Shown: in pieces, positions 23,395 to 36,465 of the stretch
Position numbering within the stretch: the first letter of the stretch is position 1
Layout of the letters: the number at the start of each line of letters is the position of its first letter
Assembly: GCA_002778195.1 (NCBI GenBank)
Contig: PCDI01000002.1
Span: 3,733,234-3,797,233 of the forward strand
DNA from: Raffaelea ambrosiae
Taxonomy: Eukaryota; Ascomycota; Sordariomycetes; Ophiostomatales; Ophiostomataceae
Length of the DNA: 64,000 bases
Direction: 5' to 3'
Notes under the pieces: generated by a model
The model's input: only the letters and a program-made list of their open reading frames with translations
Database searches by the model: none
What the model was told of the DNA's origin: nothing
Position numbers and translations under genes: made by a program

Positions 23395-25170
23395 ATGCTT
23401 CCCATTCTCCGTCCGGCGTCGGCACGCTCCAGCATTGTTAGCTTTGCCTCGCATTGTCCCGGTGCCACGAAACAGCAGCCCAGCAAAGTTTTGCTCCGGC
23501 CTTGGACGACGACAGCAAACGCGAGGAGGAGCATCATCACGCTCAGCAGCAGCAGCAGCAGCAGACCGCCACACCAGCCCCTTTCGAGTTCGGTCTCAAA
23601 GACATCATCTGCCAGAATGGTGAGGAGAGAAGACACTGATGAAGAGAGAAAAAAAGAAAATAAGAAACGAAGACTGGGGAGTTGGACAAGAAAAGAGTTG
23701 TGAAATTAACCCCCCCTCAGACCACAACCGGCTTCAAAATCACCGACTGGGTCGACCCCAAGGACAAGTCGGGCGAGTTTAAGCGCCAGGTCAGCTCGTT
23801 CCGCGACTGGATCGGCCAGAAGGACGACAGCGGCGCCGTCCGCTTCCCGGCCGAGAAGGGCCGCTACCACCTGTACGTCAGCTATGCCTGCCCCTGGGCC
23901 ACACGCGCCCTGATTGCGCGCAAGATCAAGGGCCTCGAGGACATCGTCTCCATGTCTTCGGTGCACTGGCACCTGGCCGAGGGCGGCTGGCGGTTCGCCA
24001 CCCCGGACGACGCCGACTATGCGCCGGACGACGCCGTCGTGCCGGACCCGGTGCCGGGCCACGAGGCCTACACGCACCTCAAGCAGGTGTATCTGCAGGC
24101 GGCCGCCGAATACACGGGCCGCGTCACCGTGCCGGTGCTGTACGACCGCAAGGAGGGCACCATTGTCAGCAACGAGAGCAGCGAGATCCTGCGCATGTTC
24201 AACACAGGCTTCAACGACCTGCTGGACCCGGCGCACGCCGCCATTGACCTCTACCCCGAGGCCCTGCGCGCCCAGATTGACGAGGCCCACGCCTGGCACT
24301 ACGACCAGATCAATAACGGTGTGTACAAGAGCGGCTTTGCCACCACCCAAGAGGCCTACGAGCGCAATGTCGTGGCGCTCTTTGACGCTCTGGACCGGGC
24401 CGAGAAGCACCTGGCTGCGGCGGCCGCCGAGGGCCCGTACTGGTTTGGCCAGACCATGACTGAGGTGGACATCCGGCTGTGAGTGGTTTATTTTCTCTCT
24501 CTCTTTCTTTCATTCCTTCCCTTACTTTTTTTTCCATTTTTTTTCTCTTCTTTTTCTGGGTGATGTTTTGCTGCTGTAGACTTCGCTCAAGCTGTTTTCG
24601 TTGGAGATGCTGACAAGGTCCTCCCCTTTCTTCTTTCTCTTTTACCGCACTCGCTTTCCAGTTTCGTTACAATCATCCGCTTTGATGTAAGTGCAGCCAC
24701 TCACTCCTATCTTACGTGTCTTGGCCGTTCTCGTCCCCTGCCTCCTCCCCCTTGCAGATTTTTTGCTTTTTTTTTTTTCAAATGCGTTTTCGTCCTGCAT
24801 CTTCGCCGTTCCGAGAACGAAGACGAAAACCAGCCTGCTGTGTCACTTTGCACAAACGCCCAAGGACGGACAAACGTGCTGACACCCTCCTCTCCTTTCC
24901 ACACATGCACAGCCCGTCTATGTCCAGCACTTCAAGTGCAATCTGGCAGACATCCGCTCGGGCTACCCGCACCTGCACAAGTGGATGCGCAACCTGTACT
25001 GGAACGAGTCTGCGTACAAGGACTCGACCAACTTTTTGCACATCAAGAACCACTACACCAAGAGCCACAAGCAGATCAACCCGTTCAGCATCACACCGCT
25101 GGGCCCCAAGCCAGACATCCTGCCGCTGGACGAGGAAGTGCCAGCCGTCAAGGCATTTGGCAAGCTGTAG
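23395..25170 (+). CDS. ECM4: Xi-class glutathione transferase / S-glutathionyl-(hydro)quinone reductase (ECM4/YqjG family)
   Basis: Spliced from 23395-23619, 23721-24478, 24662-24686 and 24913-25170, giving 421 residues from the first ATG or 347 from the in-frame ATG at 23617. The family reduces glutathionyl-hydroquinones, using a cysteine in a CPWA motif, here Cys132 (Cys58 of the short form) in SYACPWATRALIARKIKG. Other family blocks are KITDWVDPKDKSGEF, MSSVHWHL, VPVLYDRKEGTIVSNESSEI and the C-terminal GYPHLHKWMRNLYW and FLHIKNHYTKSHKQINP. The first 74 residues contain no Asp or Glu and many Arg and Ser, like a mitochondrial presequence. The first ATG has a poor context (TTT before it), the second a good one (A at -3). 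Exon 3 is only 25 nt. The catalytic assignment is firm; the two-start model is inference. Confidence 0.93.
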
Positions 25171-25834
25171 CGTCACACCCAGAGAAGAAAATAGTAGCTA
25201 GGAACAGAATCGAATCTATGACCAAGAGAGTGATTTGTTTGTGCTCGGGTGAGATGATTACGAAGAATAAACGGAAGCTCACCATGGAATTCATTCCGTC
25301 TTTCCATTGGTGCCACTTGGAAGGTTATCACTGCAAAGACTTTCTGTTTTCACTATTTCATGAGTGGCAAATATAGACAAGACGCAAACAAAACGATGCT
25401 GATATAGGCAGATGGTAGTGAGGCCAAACGCAGTGCGAGCAAATAATCAAGAACAGAAACCAGATATACAAAAGAAAAAAAAAATTCCAGAGAGAAATAG
25501 GGGGTTGGTGAGAAAAAAGAAAAATGTACACAGAGATTTATGCCACGGAGAGAGAAAGAGATAGGGGACAGATGTGTGTCGTTGTGTTTCCAAACTCTCA
25601 TATTCCATCCAGAGCCCGCCCCCCCAAACAAGAAAATAGCAAAAGTGTTCTTCTTTTGTCCAAAACGGATCGATTCCGTCTTTCCTTATACCCCAGATAT
25701 ATGCAGAACAAAAAAGAAAAAGAGAAAAGAGGGAATAATAATAGTAATTAGTAGGTATTAGATGACGAATGCCCGCCGAGAAAACAAAATATCAATAGAA
25801 GAAGACATCATTTTCGTTTCTCTTTTTCGCTCGT
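25171..25834. other. Convergent 3' spacer
   Basis: The 664 nt between the stop codons of the glutathione transferase (plus) and the class V chitin synthase (minus) must hold both 3' ends. It is A-rich on the plus strand, with several AATAAA-like words. No gene is seen. Confidence 0.6.
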
Positions 25835-28800
25835 TCACAGTTGGCCGGAGAGAAGTGCCTCGGTTGCTGGAGTAGAAGTCAGTATGAAGAGCTCGGCAAG
25901 AATATTAAATAAGAACAAAATGACAAAAAAAAAAAAGAGAGAGAGGGAAAAAACATACCACTGTTGATGTAAGCGCGCCGTGAGTCGAGAGGCACACCAA
26001 ACCGCCGCTCCAACTCCTGCTTGATACCCTTCTTGGTGACCGTCATCAGGTCGGCCGTGCGCAGGATCTCGCGGATCTCGGCCAGCAGTGCATCGTCACT
26101 CGGTGTGCCCATCAGGTTGGTCATCTCCATCTCGGAACCGGCCAGGAACTGGCTGCCACCGTACTGGCTTGTGTGGTTGGCCTGGTGGTCACTCATGGCC
26201 AGGCTCATGCGGCTCCCCGCTGGCGTGACGGTGTGCATCATCTGTTGCTGGGCGGCCATCTTCTCATAGCCGCTGCTGCCGCCGCCACCGTAGTAGCCCA
26301 CAACGGAGCCGGGCCGCGATGGCGCGTAGCCGTACTCGGAAATGGCCACATTTGGGGCCATACCCGCCTTGGTGCCATACGAGTAGCCCGAGATCTCCGA
26401 GTGGTCGTCGCGCGATGTCTGGGCATCCCAGAGCTCGGCCTGGTACTCCTCCCACTTCTTGCGCGGGATCGAGTTGGGGTCGAACTTGCCCTCGTCAGAA
26501 ATGACAATCTTCTGGCCCTTCTCGCCGGCAACCACACGCGTGTTGCCCCAGTTGAAGTCGTCCATGTGCCAGAAGGCGTACAGCGGCAAGGCAAAGCTGA
26601 AGACCGGCACTGCCATCACGTACATGAGCATCCAGCCGATCATCTCCCACTTGCGGCGAAGCACAAAGATGATGGCTTGGAGACCGTAGATGACACCAAG
26701 CATCACAAAGGCGGTAACGGGCACAACGGTGCTCTTGACGACGACGAGGACAATCAGGTAGACAACGTAGGCGAGCGTGACGGGCTGGATGATCGTGGAC
26801 AAGAAGTCCACAAAGACGATGAAGCGCATGGAGAAGCAGCAGAAACCGCAGAGCTGGGCCAGCGGCATCAGCTCAATCAGGTTGTGCACAGTCGAGTTGA
26901 TCCAGCGACGACGCTGCGACAGGAAGATTTGCCACGAGTCGGGGGCGATGGTCCAGGCATGCGCGGCAAAAATGTACTTGGTCTTGTACTTGTTGTGGTA
27001 CTTGAGCAGCAGGGTCGTCAGGTAACGATCCTCGCCCAGATGCAGCAGGTTCTTCATGTGGAGCGTGTCGACGCGGATGGTGGAGTAGCTGTCGACGACT
27101 TCCCGCGACACGAACAGCGGCTTGCCCGTCTCGGCGGCACGGATGCGGTACATGGAGAAACAGCCGGGCAGACAGGTGACGGAGCCAAAGAGAGACTCGA
27201 AGGCCTTGGTCAGGTTGTGCGAGATGTAGTACTCGTAGACCTGGATCATGGTCACCAGCGACGACTTGGCATTGGTCAGCGCGGTCTCACCGCAGATGCC
27301 AATGAGGCGGGTGTCGTCGAGGAAGGCGGCAACCATGCGCGTGGCGGAGTCCGGTGCCACGACGGTGTCGGCGTCGATCTGCAACATGAATTCGTAAAAC
27401 GTCGGGTTCACGCCAATGATGTTGCGGATCTGGTGGTACATTTCCAGCTCGAGCGGGCTCATGGCCAGGTTGTAGTGCACGCGGTTGAGGAAGCGCATCA
27501 GGACCATCTGCGAGTCACGCTTGCCACGGTTGCCCGGGCGCGACACCTCGGACGGCTTGCCCACCTTGACGATGACCAGGAAGGGCACAATGTGGCCCTG
27601 CACCTCGTACAGGCCCGAGTAGACCTTGCCCATGTTGTGCTGCTTGAGACCCTCGCCCAGCGACTCGAAGCTGAGCGGCTCCGGATCCACCGTCTCCGAC
27701 ACGCCCAGGATGTCGAGCACAATGCGCGGCGTGGGGCGGTCGTTGCCTTGGCCGATGATCATGCCGTCGCAGATGATGCACAGCAGCTTGCGCTTGTCGT
27801 CGTAGCGCATGCGCGCCACGGAGTCGATGGCGCGGCGCAGAGACTCCTCGTCTTCGGTGTAGGCGGGGATCTGGCACATGACGAACTTGTCCAGGTTCTC
27901 GGGCATGTTCTTGGACCCGAACTGCAGGGCAGCAATGAACTTGAAGCCGATGACGGAGCACAGGAGGACTGACACGGCCAGCACAAAGTAGTCGGCAAAC
28001 TGGCAGCGCGGCGAGTTGCGCGTGTCGACATCGCCGACGTAGAACAGGTTGTCGAGGCAGAGCAGCATGTTGCTCTTCATGCTCGCGTCCAGGTCGAGTG
28101 CGTTCCAGTACTTGGTCACGTCCTCGCCGGCCTTCTGCTGGAAGAGATCGACCACCAGCTGGTTCATAAAGTTGACGTCGTCAGACGAGCCCGACGCCGT
28201 CGTGCCAGTGGGAGCGAGAAGCTGGCGGCCGCCTGCAATGTAGTCGGTCAAGTCGTAGATGCGGTTGTTCAGGATGGCAATGGACTTGGCCTTGTCAGAC
28301 AGCGTGTTGACGTACTTGGCCGTGTAGCCAATGTTGCCCTTCTTGTAGTTGGCGCGCAGCATGATCATCTGCTCGGAGAACCAGTCGGGGCGGGAGTCGT
28401 TGCGGAAGTAGCGGAAGTCGTGGTACACGTAGTTGAGATCCGTGGTGCTCAGCTGGCTGGCCGAGCCCGAGGTGTTGGTGGGCTTGAAGTCCAGCGTGAC
28501 CTCGGGGTTGATGCTGCCCTTGGTGCCCTGGCACAGGGCCGACACCTGGACGGGGAAGAGCGCCGTGATGTCCTCGCCGGCGTACTGGGTGAGCAGCTTG
28601 GACGACAGGTAGCTGGGGTAGTGGTGCGGGAGGAATTCGGTCAGGTCAAAGACCTGGCCACGGATGGACACGTAGGCGTTCTTGCCGTTCTTGCCGCTGT
28701 AGCTGGTCAGTTCGGACGCGCTGTAGACGTGTTGCGTGGGGCAGATGATGAGCGGGAAGACAACGAGGAAGAAGGCGGCCGTGAAACAGCTGAGCCAGAT

Positions 28801-31665
28801 GATCATGTTGATGGCCAGCTTCTCGCGCCAGGCCATGCGCACGTCCTTGCGGGGCATGCGGCCGATCAGCCGGATGACGAAGTCGGGCACAAACCACGTC
28901 AGGAGGTAGACGATGAACACCCAGCGCTTGCGCGAGGACGAGTCGTGGAACTCCTCCACCTCGACCATCGACTTCTCGTTGCCGCGCTCGGCCATCTGCT
29001 CGCGCGTGTCCAGGTTCTTGAACATGTCGCCGGCCGCCAGCGCCGACGCGCCGGCGTCGGACCGCGCGTCCAGCTCGTTGCTGCCAAAGTAGCCCGCATG
29101 GGCCGCCTTGTCGCTGTCGGACACGGCGCTGTTGTTCACCGCCAGGCGCTCTTTGGACGCCAGGAACGGGTCCTCGCCGGCATCGCGGGCGGCGCCGTAA
29201 CGGCCGCCCGGGAGCACCGAGCCGGCCTCCAGGCGGGCGACCTCCATCCAGCAGCGCTCGCTCAGGAAGACGCCCGTAGCGCCGATCTGCACCTCGTTGG
29301 TGGGCCAGCGCTTCTCCTCGACGATGGCCTCGACCTTGTCGCGCTCGCTGCCGACGAGCAGCGTGTCGGTGTCGGCGAGGCCGAGGAACTCGCCAAAGGG
29401 CAGGAACAGGCTGAAGTCGGCCGAGCGCAGGCGCTGGCTGATCTCGGCAATGCCAAAGGTCTGGACCTGCGTGCGCACGCACTTGCTGTCAAACTGGTTG
29501 GCGATGCGGCGGTCGTTGGGCTTGAGACAGAACACAAAGTATGCGTTCGTGTTGGGCGCCGTGAACGACTTGGTGACGTTGTCCAGCGACGTGAGGAACT
29601 GGCCGGCCGCGCCCTGGCCGGCCGGCTTGCTGGCTCCGCGACGGCCCGAGCCTTCCGGACTCGGCGTGCCGCGGAAGCCGGCCTCGCTGGCAATGTCTTC
29701 CAGCGAGTCCTCGCGGTGCATCGGCGAGGCGTGGCGGCGGCGCATCATGGCGCCGCGGCCGCCCTTGCGCGACATGACGCTGGGCGTGCGCATGGGCTTG
29801 GAGCTGACAGAGGCCTGCATGACGGTGGTGCGCTCCTGCGGGTGGACGACGGTCTGCAGAGCCTCCTGGCCGAACAGGCGGGCCACAAAGGTGCTCTTGC
29901 TCGAGTTGATCAGGTTGAGCAGGTCGCCCGAGATCACCTCGCCGTTCTCCTCGACCAGGCCGCGCACGGGGTACTCGACCTCGCCGGCAAAGTGGCGCAC
30001 AGTGAAGGAGGCGGCGGTGTTCTCGGTCATGAAGTTGCTGCCGGGCAGCTTGGCCGTGGAGGCGCTGACGGCAATGGCCGGGTTCTTGCTCTCGAAGCGC
30101 TTGCGCAGGCTCTCGACGAGCTGCAGGTCGGTGCGGTGGCGGCGGGTCTGGTCGTCGAGGATGCTCAGCAGGCCGTTGCCGGGCTTGAGCAGGCCCTTGA
30201 CGGCATCCGAGTTGTCAAAGTAGCTCGTGGCGGCCACGCTGACCTCCTCGCTCTCGAGCATGTCGGCCTTGCGGTCGAAGAAGTTCTGCAGCGTCAGGTT
30301 GTACAGCGACTCGGTGGCGGCGTTGTTGAGCAGCTGGTCGAGCGTGGAGCCGGTCGACGACTGCTGGCCGAAGCCGGGGAAGTCGATGATCGACACCGTG
30401 TTGGCAATGGCCTCCTCGGGCGCGCAGATCTTCTGGTTGATCGTCTCGATGACGTACGCGACCAGCAGCGAGTACAGCGTGCGCGCCAGCTCGTCGGCGT
30501 TGCTGCGGGCCCCGGCCGGGTCGAGCATGACCGTGACGCGCTCCTTGTGGATCATCTTGGTCTTGTAGCCGAGCGTCTGCTGCAGGTCCTGGGCGCTGAC
30601 GCCGAGGAAGGCGGCGATGATGCTGAGCACCTCGCGGTTCTTGACGCCCGTGAAGGTCTGGCCGCCCTCGTGCGAGAAGCCGCCGCTGTCGTCACCCGTG
30701 ACGAGCGTGTTGGACGTGCTCTCGAACTCGAGCTGGCCAATGTGCAGGATGCTGGCCAGGATCTGGCAGATCTCGGCAATCTCGCTGCGCGGGAACTCGA
30801 GCTTGCGCAGCGCCGTCTTGAACAGCTGGAAGCCCTCGGCGTCGTTGATGCCGACCTTGAGCTGCGTGGGGTGGCCCAGGTACTTCCAGCGCCGCTGGGC
30901 GCCGGCGTGCGGGTCGTCGAAGCCCAGATGGGCCTTCTCGGCGGCGCTGGTGCCGGACAGGAGGTAGTAGAGCACATGGAAGTTGCGCTCGCCCGTGGGG
31001 ACGTCGGCGATGCGGCTGCGCTCGAGACGGTGGTCCAGCAGCTTGGCACCGATCAGCACGGGGTTGGTCGTGGACGCCGTGTCGTACTGGAGCTCGTAGA
31101 AGAGACCGGCCTTGGACGCGGTGGGCGTGGTGGCGGTCTTGGTGGTCGTGAGCGAGTCAAAGACGTACGAGGCCAGCGAGACCTTGCTGGACAGCGGCGT
31201 GTTGGACTTGTTGAGGAGGGATGCCAGGAGATGGGCCCGGATGGTGGTCTTGCCGGAGCCGGATTCACCGCTGGGAACGTTGTTAGCACAGGAGCAGAAC
31301 CGAACACCTCTCCAAAGCAGAGGTATACCAGGCAACAGCCGGGTCTTCTCTTACAGAAACAGGACCGCCTGGTTCTCGGAGCGGTGGCCAAGCCGCAGAA
31401 ACGCGCGGTCGGCAATGTCTTCGGCGCCGGCCATGGCGCTGCCCTCCTTGCCGCCCTCGACGCCCTTGCTCGAGGACGTGTACGTGTTGAGCGAGACGAG
31501 GGCGTGGGACGACAGCCGGGCCGTTGGGAGAGACACGTGGAAGCGGCTGGCCAGGTGTGCCGTCAGATGCGTGTCGGACTGGAGATGGGCGGGCAGCGAG
31601 GGCAACGACGGCTGCGTGTGGGCACCGCCGCTGTTGCCGCCCCCGAGGGGGAAGTTGAGAGCCAT
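25835..31665 (-). CDS. chs5: Class V chitin synthase with myosin-motor-like domain
   Basis: Minus strand: 31665-31355, 31270-25959 and 25866-25835, giving 1884 residues. It polymerises UDP-GlcNAc into chitin at hyphal tips and septa. An N-terminal myosin-motor-like head (about 1-780) carries an intact P-loop GESGSGKT at 105-112. Two membrane segments follow (about 880-945), then a cytochrome-b5-like domain (about 965-1030) and a further membrane segment near 1185-1210. The family-2 glycosyltransferase core has Asp-Ala-Asp at 1403-1405 and QRRRW at 1556-1560. A C-terminal membrane cluster and a DEK_C-type domain end in AYINSATEALLSGQL. The last 32-nt exon was recovered by splicing GTATGT to CTCCAG, replacing an intronic read-through tail. 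The first intron falls directly before the P-loop. The gene is head to head with the class VII gene, an arrangement reported for several filamentous fungi. Confidence 0.97.
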
Positions 31666-34600
31666 GTTGGGCGGGAGAAGAGAGAGAGAGAGAGGGAGGG
31701 GACGGCCGGGAGGCCGGGAACAGCGAGAGCGGAAGAAGCGAACGAAGCTGGCGACGAAGGCGGCAAAGCAGACGAGGCCAGAGATGAAAAAAAAGCGACT
31801 CTCACGATCGAAGCCGCGAGAAGCTCCAGCTAGCAGCAGAGGCCGGGGAGGAAAGACGTGCGGTCAGTCCCAAGGCCCCGTGGGTTCCGTCTCGACGTGT
31901 TTGTAATTGCTGTTGTCGTTTGTGTAATGGGACCGACGTGGGAGAGCACAGCTGGTGAAGGAGTCGTGTCGTCCAAACGAGCGTGTGGGAAACGAGCGAC
32001 GAGGATATGGAGACAAAAAGGACAAACAGGACAAAAAAGGCCAAACCAACAAATCAAGGCAAGAAAAAAGGAACAGTGGAGGGAAGGAAAAAGTGCACAC
32101 ACCCCAGATCACCAAAAAAGAAGTAGCGAGGGAGGCAAGCAGGCCGAAGAGGAAGGAACCAAAACACAGGTGGAAGGGGGGGCAGGAGCAATGGGCTGCG
32201 GTTGCCCCTAAACTGGGGTGAATAGTTTTTGCCCAGCCTACACTGTACGAGTGTACTAATAACGACTCGCAGCTAATATGGCATGGGTCTCACCACATCG
32301 TGCCTGGACCAACGCGCTACAGCGAGTGCGGTTGGGCGCCGTGCTTTGCCTCCCTCCCCAGGCTGGGCCACAACGCGCCTGTATCCTACCGGTCGCCCCT
32401 CTAAAAACAGGACACAACAAAGCCCATTTTCGTGTCCAGGCACGCAGGTACAGGCACTAAAAACCTATGGCTCGCAAGATACAGGCTAGGCACAGCCAAC
32501 CACCGTCTTACATAATTAAGCTTTACCCACCCTAACAACCATAACCGGGACTGGAGAAGGCTACCCAGCATCGCGTCTTGCAGGTGGCCACAAGCACTAG
32601 CACGAAAGCGGCTGTGAGCAATACGAGCCGCCAAATTGAATTGGGCACGAAAAGACTCGTAGAAAACCGCAGAGAATGTGCAGGCGCTAAAATCGATAAA
32701 ATCAACACAGGCCGAAAAATAAGGAAAAAAGGAATAATCAGATGCTAGCGAATCGACTGGGCTCGGCTGGGCCAAAATCTCTGCAAATCGCAGTGGCATC
32801 GCGTCGTCCACCTCGGTGATCGCCCATTGTGACAGCACAGTCCAGTTGTCTCTTTTTTTTTTTCTTCTTTTCTTTCTTCCCCTTTCCCTTCCCCCTGTTA
32901 ACTTCCTCTGGTCTGGCCGATGCTCAGCTGCCGTTCTTTTTTTAGGCTTGTGCACTTTCGTTGGGCGTAGTCTCGCTGCTCAGACAGAGCCACCGCCTAA
33001 AAAAAAAACACGGTAGCATCGCAGGAGAGGCGTTTCCGTCGCGACGTGCCGCAGGATCATGTTGTTGTCATCCAGTTGCATTGTCCCTACTCGCAGTATC
33101 TTACAAAGTAGGCCGCAGCCTGGGCTGTTCCTCCAGGACCAATGAACCAGCCGCCCATAAAACCCCGAGATAGTGCGTGGGAACGACACGCAAGGAAAAG
33201 AAAACAGCCCAGTGGCCAGTCAAAACCGTCGGGCTAAGAGTACGGCCCCCGATCGGCCGTACAAGAGACGACAAAGTACGAGTACACACCCCCGGAACGC
33301 GTTGGCACATGGGCCCGAAGCCAATGCAGGGGAGCATGAAGGAGCCAAGGAGGGGCCGTCATGAACAGGGAAAAGAAAATGTCTTGCACTGACAGAACTG
33401 TCATGCTACGAGTACTCGCAGACACGAAATACAAAAACACCCATTCCTAACAAAACGGCGCTTTACCCGACCGGCTCTGCCGTCCTCCTAACACGGCGGG
33501 GCGACCAGGAGGTGTGAGATTGCAACAGCACTAGTACACCGTACAAGTGCTCAGTACTATTCGTAAATAGATTGATCGAGTGGGCTGTAGCAAGTGCTGC
33601 CACTTGCAGGTTTTGTGCAGTTTCTGACTTCGTATGCCAGCCAGCCGTTGAAACCCTGCGTTGGGTGTCTCGGTGGTTGTCGACGTCCACCAGTTCTTCC
33701 GGCCTGTTCTTTCTTTGTCCTGCGTTTCTCCCCTCCCTGTTTCTCCCTGTCTCGCTCTCCCTCCTTGTCGTCGTGTTCCCTCCTGTCTGTGGTCCTGCCG
33801 GTCCCTCCTGTCGGGTCACCACGGACACCCCATTGGCAGTGCGGCGTTCGTGCTTCTGCGAGCCTGGGCAGCGCCACCAGCTGGCCAGTCTGTTTCGGGA
33901 AAAGGGGGTGTGGGGTTGAACCACTCTCTCCTTTTTTTTATTGTTGCTCCTTGTCCCGCTTTGTTTACTGGCATCCTTTCACCGGCATCCTTCAGCGGAG
34001 AACACAACAAAGCGTGTCCATTTGCATGCCCTCGAATCCATTTGCTGGCGGTCCCTGGTCGTTTTCTGGTGCCATGCCTTCCGGCTGCCCCTGGAGGCGT
34101 CTGCCCAGTGCCCAGTGCCAGCTCCTTCATGCTCGGTAGTATCACGCAAAAAGGAAGCAGAGGCTGAGCCCCTGAGCTTGCTTCTTCCGGGCTGCCCCTT
34201 CATTCTCTCGAGTCCTTTTTTTAATTGCTGCAATTGACCATCTCCACAGAACAGGCCCTTCAAAGGACGCGTCTGGGACCGAGACCACACGTGGTGCCAT
34301 GATGGAGATACTGTTACATAGTACTCGTACTTTGTAGTTATGGTAAAATAGTACTAGACGACGGATGACGATGCTGAGAGCCGATGCTGGATGGTGCTAC
34401 CTACCACCTTGTCTCATCCTCAGCACGATGAGCGAAAGGGGACAAGCCCATTTCAAAAAGCAAAGCCACCAGTCCTCGCTGGAGTGCCAGCCGGATCTGC
34501 GGGATGAGAATGGCAACAACAACAACACCAAGGAGCAGACAACATCCAGATTCCAAGCCACGTCTACTATTACATATTCCGTCTCCAGCATACCATCACC

Positions 34601-36465
34601 CATTACAGGGTAAGATCCAATGAGCCCTTGGTAAGCATGCACTGCGACAGCTGAAGGGATGCCATCATGCCGAATGACTACTCGTACACCGTACTATGGC
34701 TGTCCGTATCCAGATCCAACGACCGCCACAGCTAAAAATAAGTTTCTCCCTGAGGAGGGACCACAACCCCACGACGGCTGGCTCTTCTTTGAAGATCTCT
34801 CACTCCTCCACCGCGCATGGAATTATTGGGATAGGTGTACTGCAAAAGCCTTCCGCAAAAAGCCACCGTCTTCGTTGCACAGCCTGGCGCGTGCTCCGGC
34901 AGTTTTCGATTTTTTCTTGGTTCTCGATTCTTGATTTTTGATTCAGGGTTCTCTGTTCCCCCAGCGTTGGACTGCCGCGTCTGTCGTACCGTGTCATGCA
35001 CCGTATAATGCGGTGCAGATTAACCATTCTCGTAAAGCCGTGCAGGAAAACTGGTTTGGGCGCGGCCTGGACTGGGCCGGGCGGGTCGGTTGGTGGGTTG
35101 GGAAACCTGTTCGCCCCAGGCCAGCACGGCCATGCAACCCCTCTATGCTCGACGCCGACACACCTGTATTAAGCGATCTTACACTGCGAGTACGAGAAAT
35201 GCACTATGCGATACACAGCAGCGCTGTGCCCTGTAGCTTACTGTGTAGGACCTGCGACGTGTGTGGAGCCGCGGCCGTTCCAGAAGCCTCGTATTCTCCG
35301 CCATGGCCCTCTCTTTTTTTCTCGTCTTCCGCCTTTGCTGAGGCAAAGACAAGGGCAAAAAAGTCCCCCTCGTAAGATCCATACCCGACATCAGCCCCCT
35401 CGGTGGTCAGAATCAGAATCTGCCGGGGGCCATGACTGCAACGCCTTCCGGATAGACTCGCCGGTCGCGTCGATTCTTCCTGGTGCAGATATTTTTTTTC
35501 CTTTGCATCCTTTCCGTGTGCTCACGATTCCTTTTTCTGCTGTTCATTTTACTTTTTTTGTACTGTTAATTTTGTCTTGGGCCCAACAGCTTAGGCTTGC
35601 GAGCCTAGCGTGGGCTGCTGCATCCAAACTGCTAAATTTTATTTAGCGGACAGCAGAAGAAAGCATAAACCGCGACATGGAAATAACATTGTGCACCACG
35701 CACTCAGAGAGAAGAACCATAAAAAGCAGAAAAGGAGCATAAAAGGGTAAAAAGGGAGCCCATAAAAAAACAAAGACTGCACTAACGCAATGGGGCCACG
35801 AATGGGTTGGCCCGTGATGCGAGTGGTCAGATGGAAGACGAGAAGGCTCCATTGCCTATTGGCATGGCCCCCTGAAAAGCGGAGTGGCAGTGCGCTAGGC
35901 CCTGCCGGGTCTACGGTCATCGCGCGGTTGCTGGTCGTCGTCTCTCTTTATTTATTTTGGGTGTAAATGGTGTGTTTTGTTTGGTTGCTGGCCTCTTACT
36001 ATGTATCTTTCTCGCAGGCACGCTACGCTGCACCAGAAGCTGCGTTTTTCGTGTGTTTTGGTGCTCAGCGCCCTGGAATCTGTGTCGATCGCCCCTTCCC
36101 AGAGTACTATTGGCACACGTTCCTGCCTCCTTGGAGGTGCTTTCTCGTAAAAATATGTAAAGAAAATAAAACTTAGTGCAATGCCGACCTCTTGCAGCCA
36201 CCTGTTAGCTGCGCCCTCCAATAGACCGGCGCTCCAGCTCACCCCTTGTAGAGCCTCTCCACGCCCCGCAGCTGCTCCCATTGCCACCGCTCCAGGGACC
36301 TGCTCAGACCCTGTTCCCTCCTCCAAGAAGGCCAGAATTCCAGACTACCCGGCGACCCGTGCAGCGTGTGGGTGTACACAACCACACTGTATTCCCAGTT
36401 CTCTCGACTAGGCGTCGTTCGTTCCTTCCCCGTTTCCAAGCATCTTCGTTTTGGCTTCACTTGCT
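31666..36465. other. Divergent spacer between the class V and class VII chitin synthases
   Basis: The 5.3 kb between the two start codons (31665 and 36941) holds no supported gene and must contain both promoters. The part next to the class V gene is G/A-rich on the plus strand (31676-31705, 32000-32190), meaning C/T-rich leader sequence for the minus-strand gene. The middle carries several TAC...GTA words (33277, 33407, 34315-34330, 34679, 35997) and a small inverted repeat GCACCG-TATAATG-CGGTGC near 34998-35016. A shared regulatory region would explain the conserved pairing, but no specific factor site is claimed. Confidence 0.6.
34679..34695. repeat. 17-nt word TACTCGTACACCGTACT, copy 2
   Basis: Exact match to 6339-6355. 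It lies in the divergent chitin synthase spacer. Confidence 0.85.

Noticed and set aside
25879..25958. Read-through C-terminus of the class V chitin synthase with a Phe/Leu/Ser-rich tail
   Set aside because: The tail is intron sequence; a GTATGT donor and CTCCAG acceptor join to a 32-nt exon that gives the expected family C-terminus.
26173..27972. Plus-strand open frame of 599 residues
   Set aside because: Antisense shadow of the chitin synthase catalytic domain, His/Val/Arg-rich, with no family features.
28420..31833. Plus-strand open frame of 1137 residues
   Set aside because: It lies antisense to the class V chitin synthase motor domain. G/C-rich third positions leave the antisense frame without stops; composition is Val/Ala/Gly/Arg-rich and no domain is seen.
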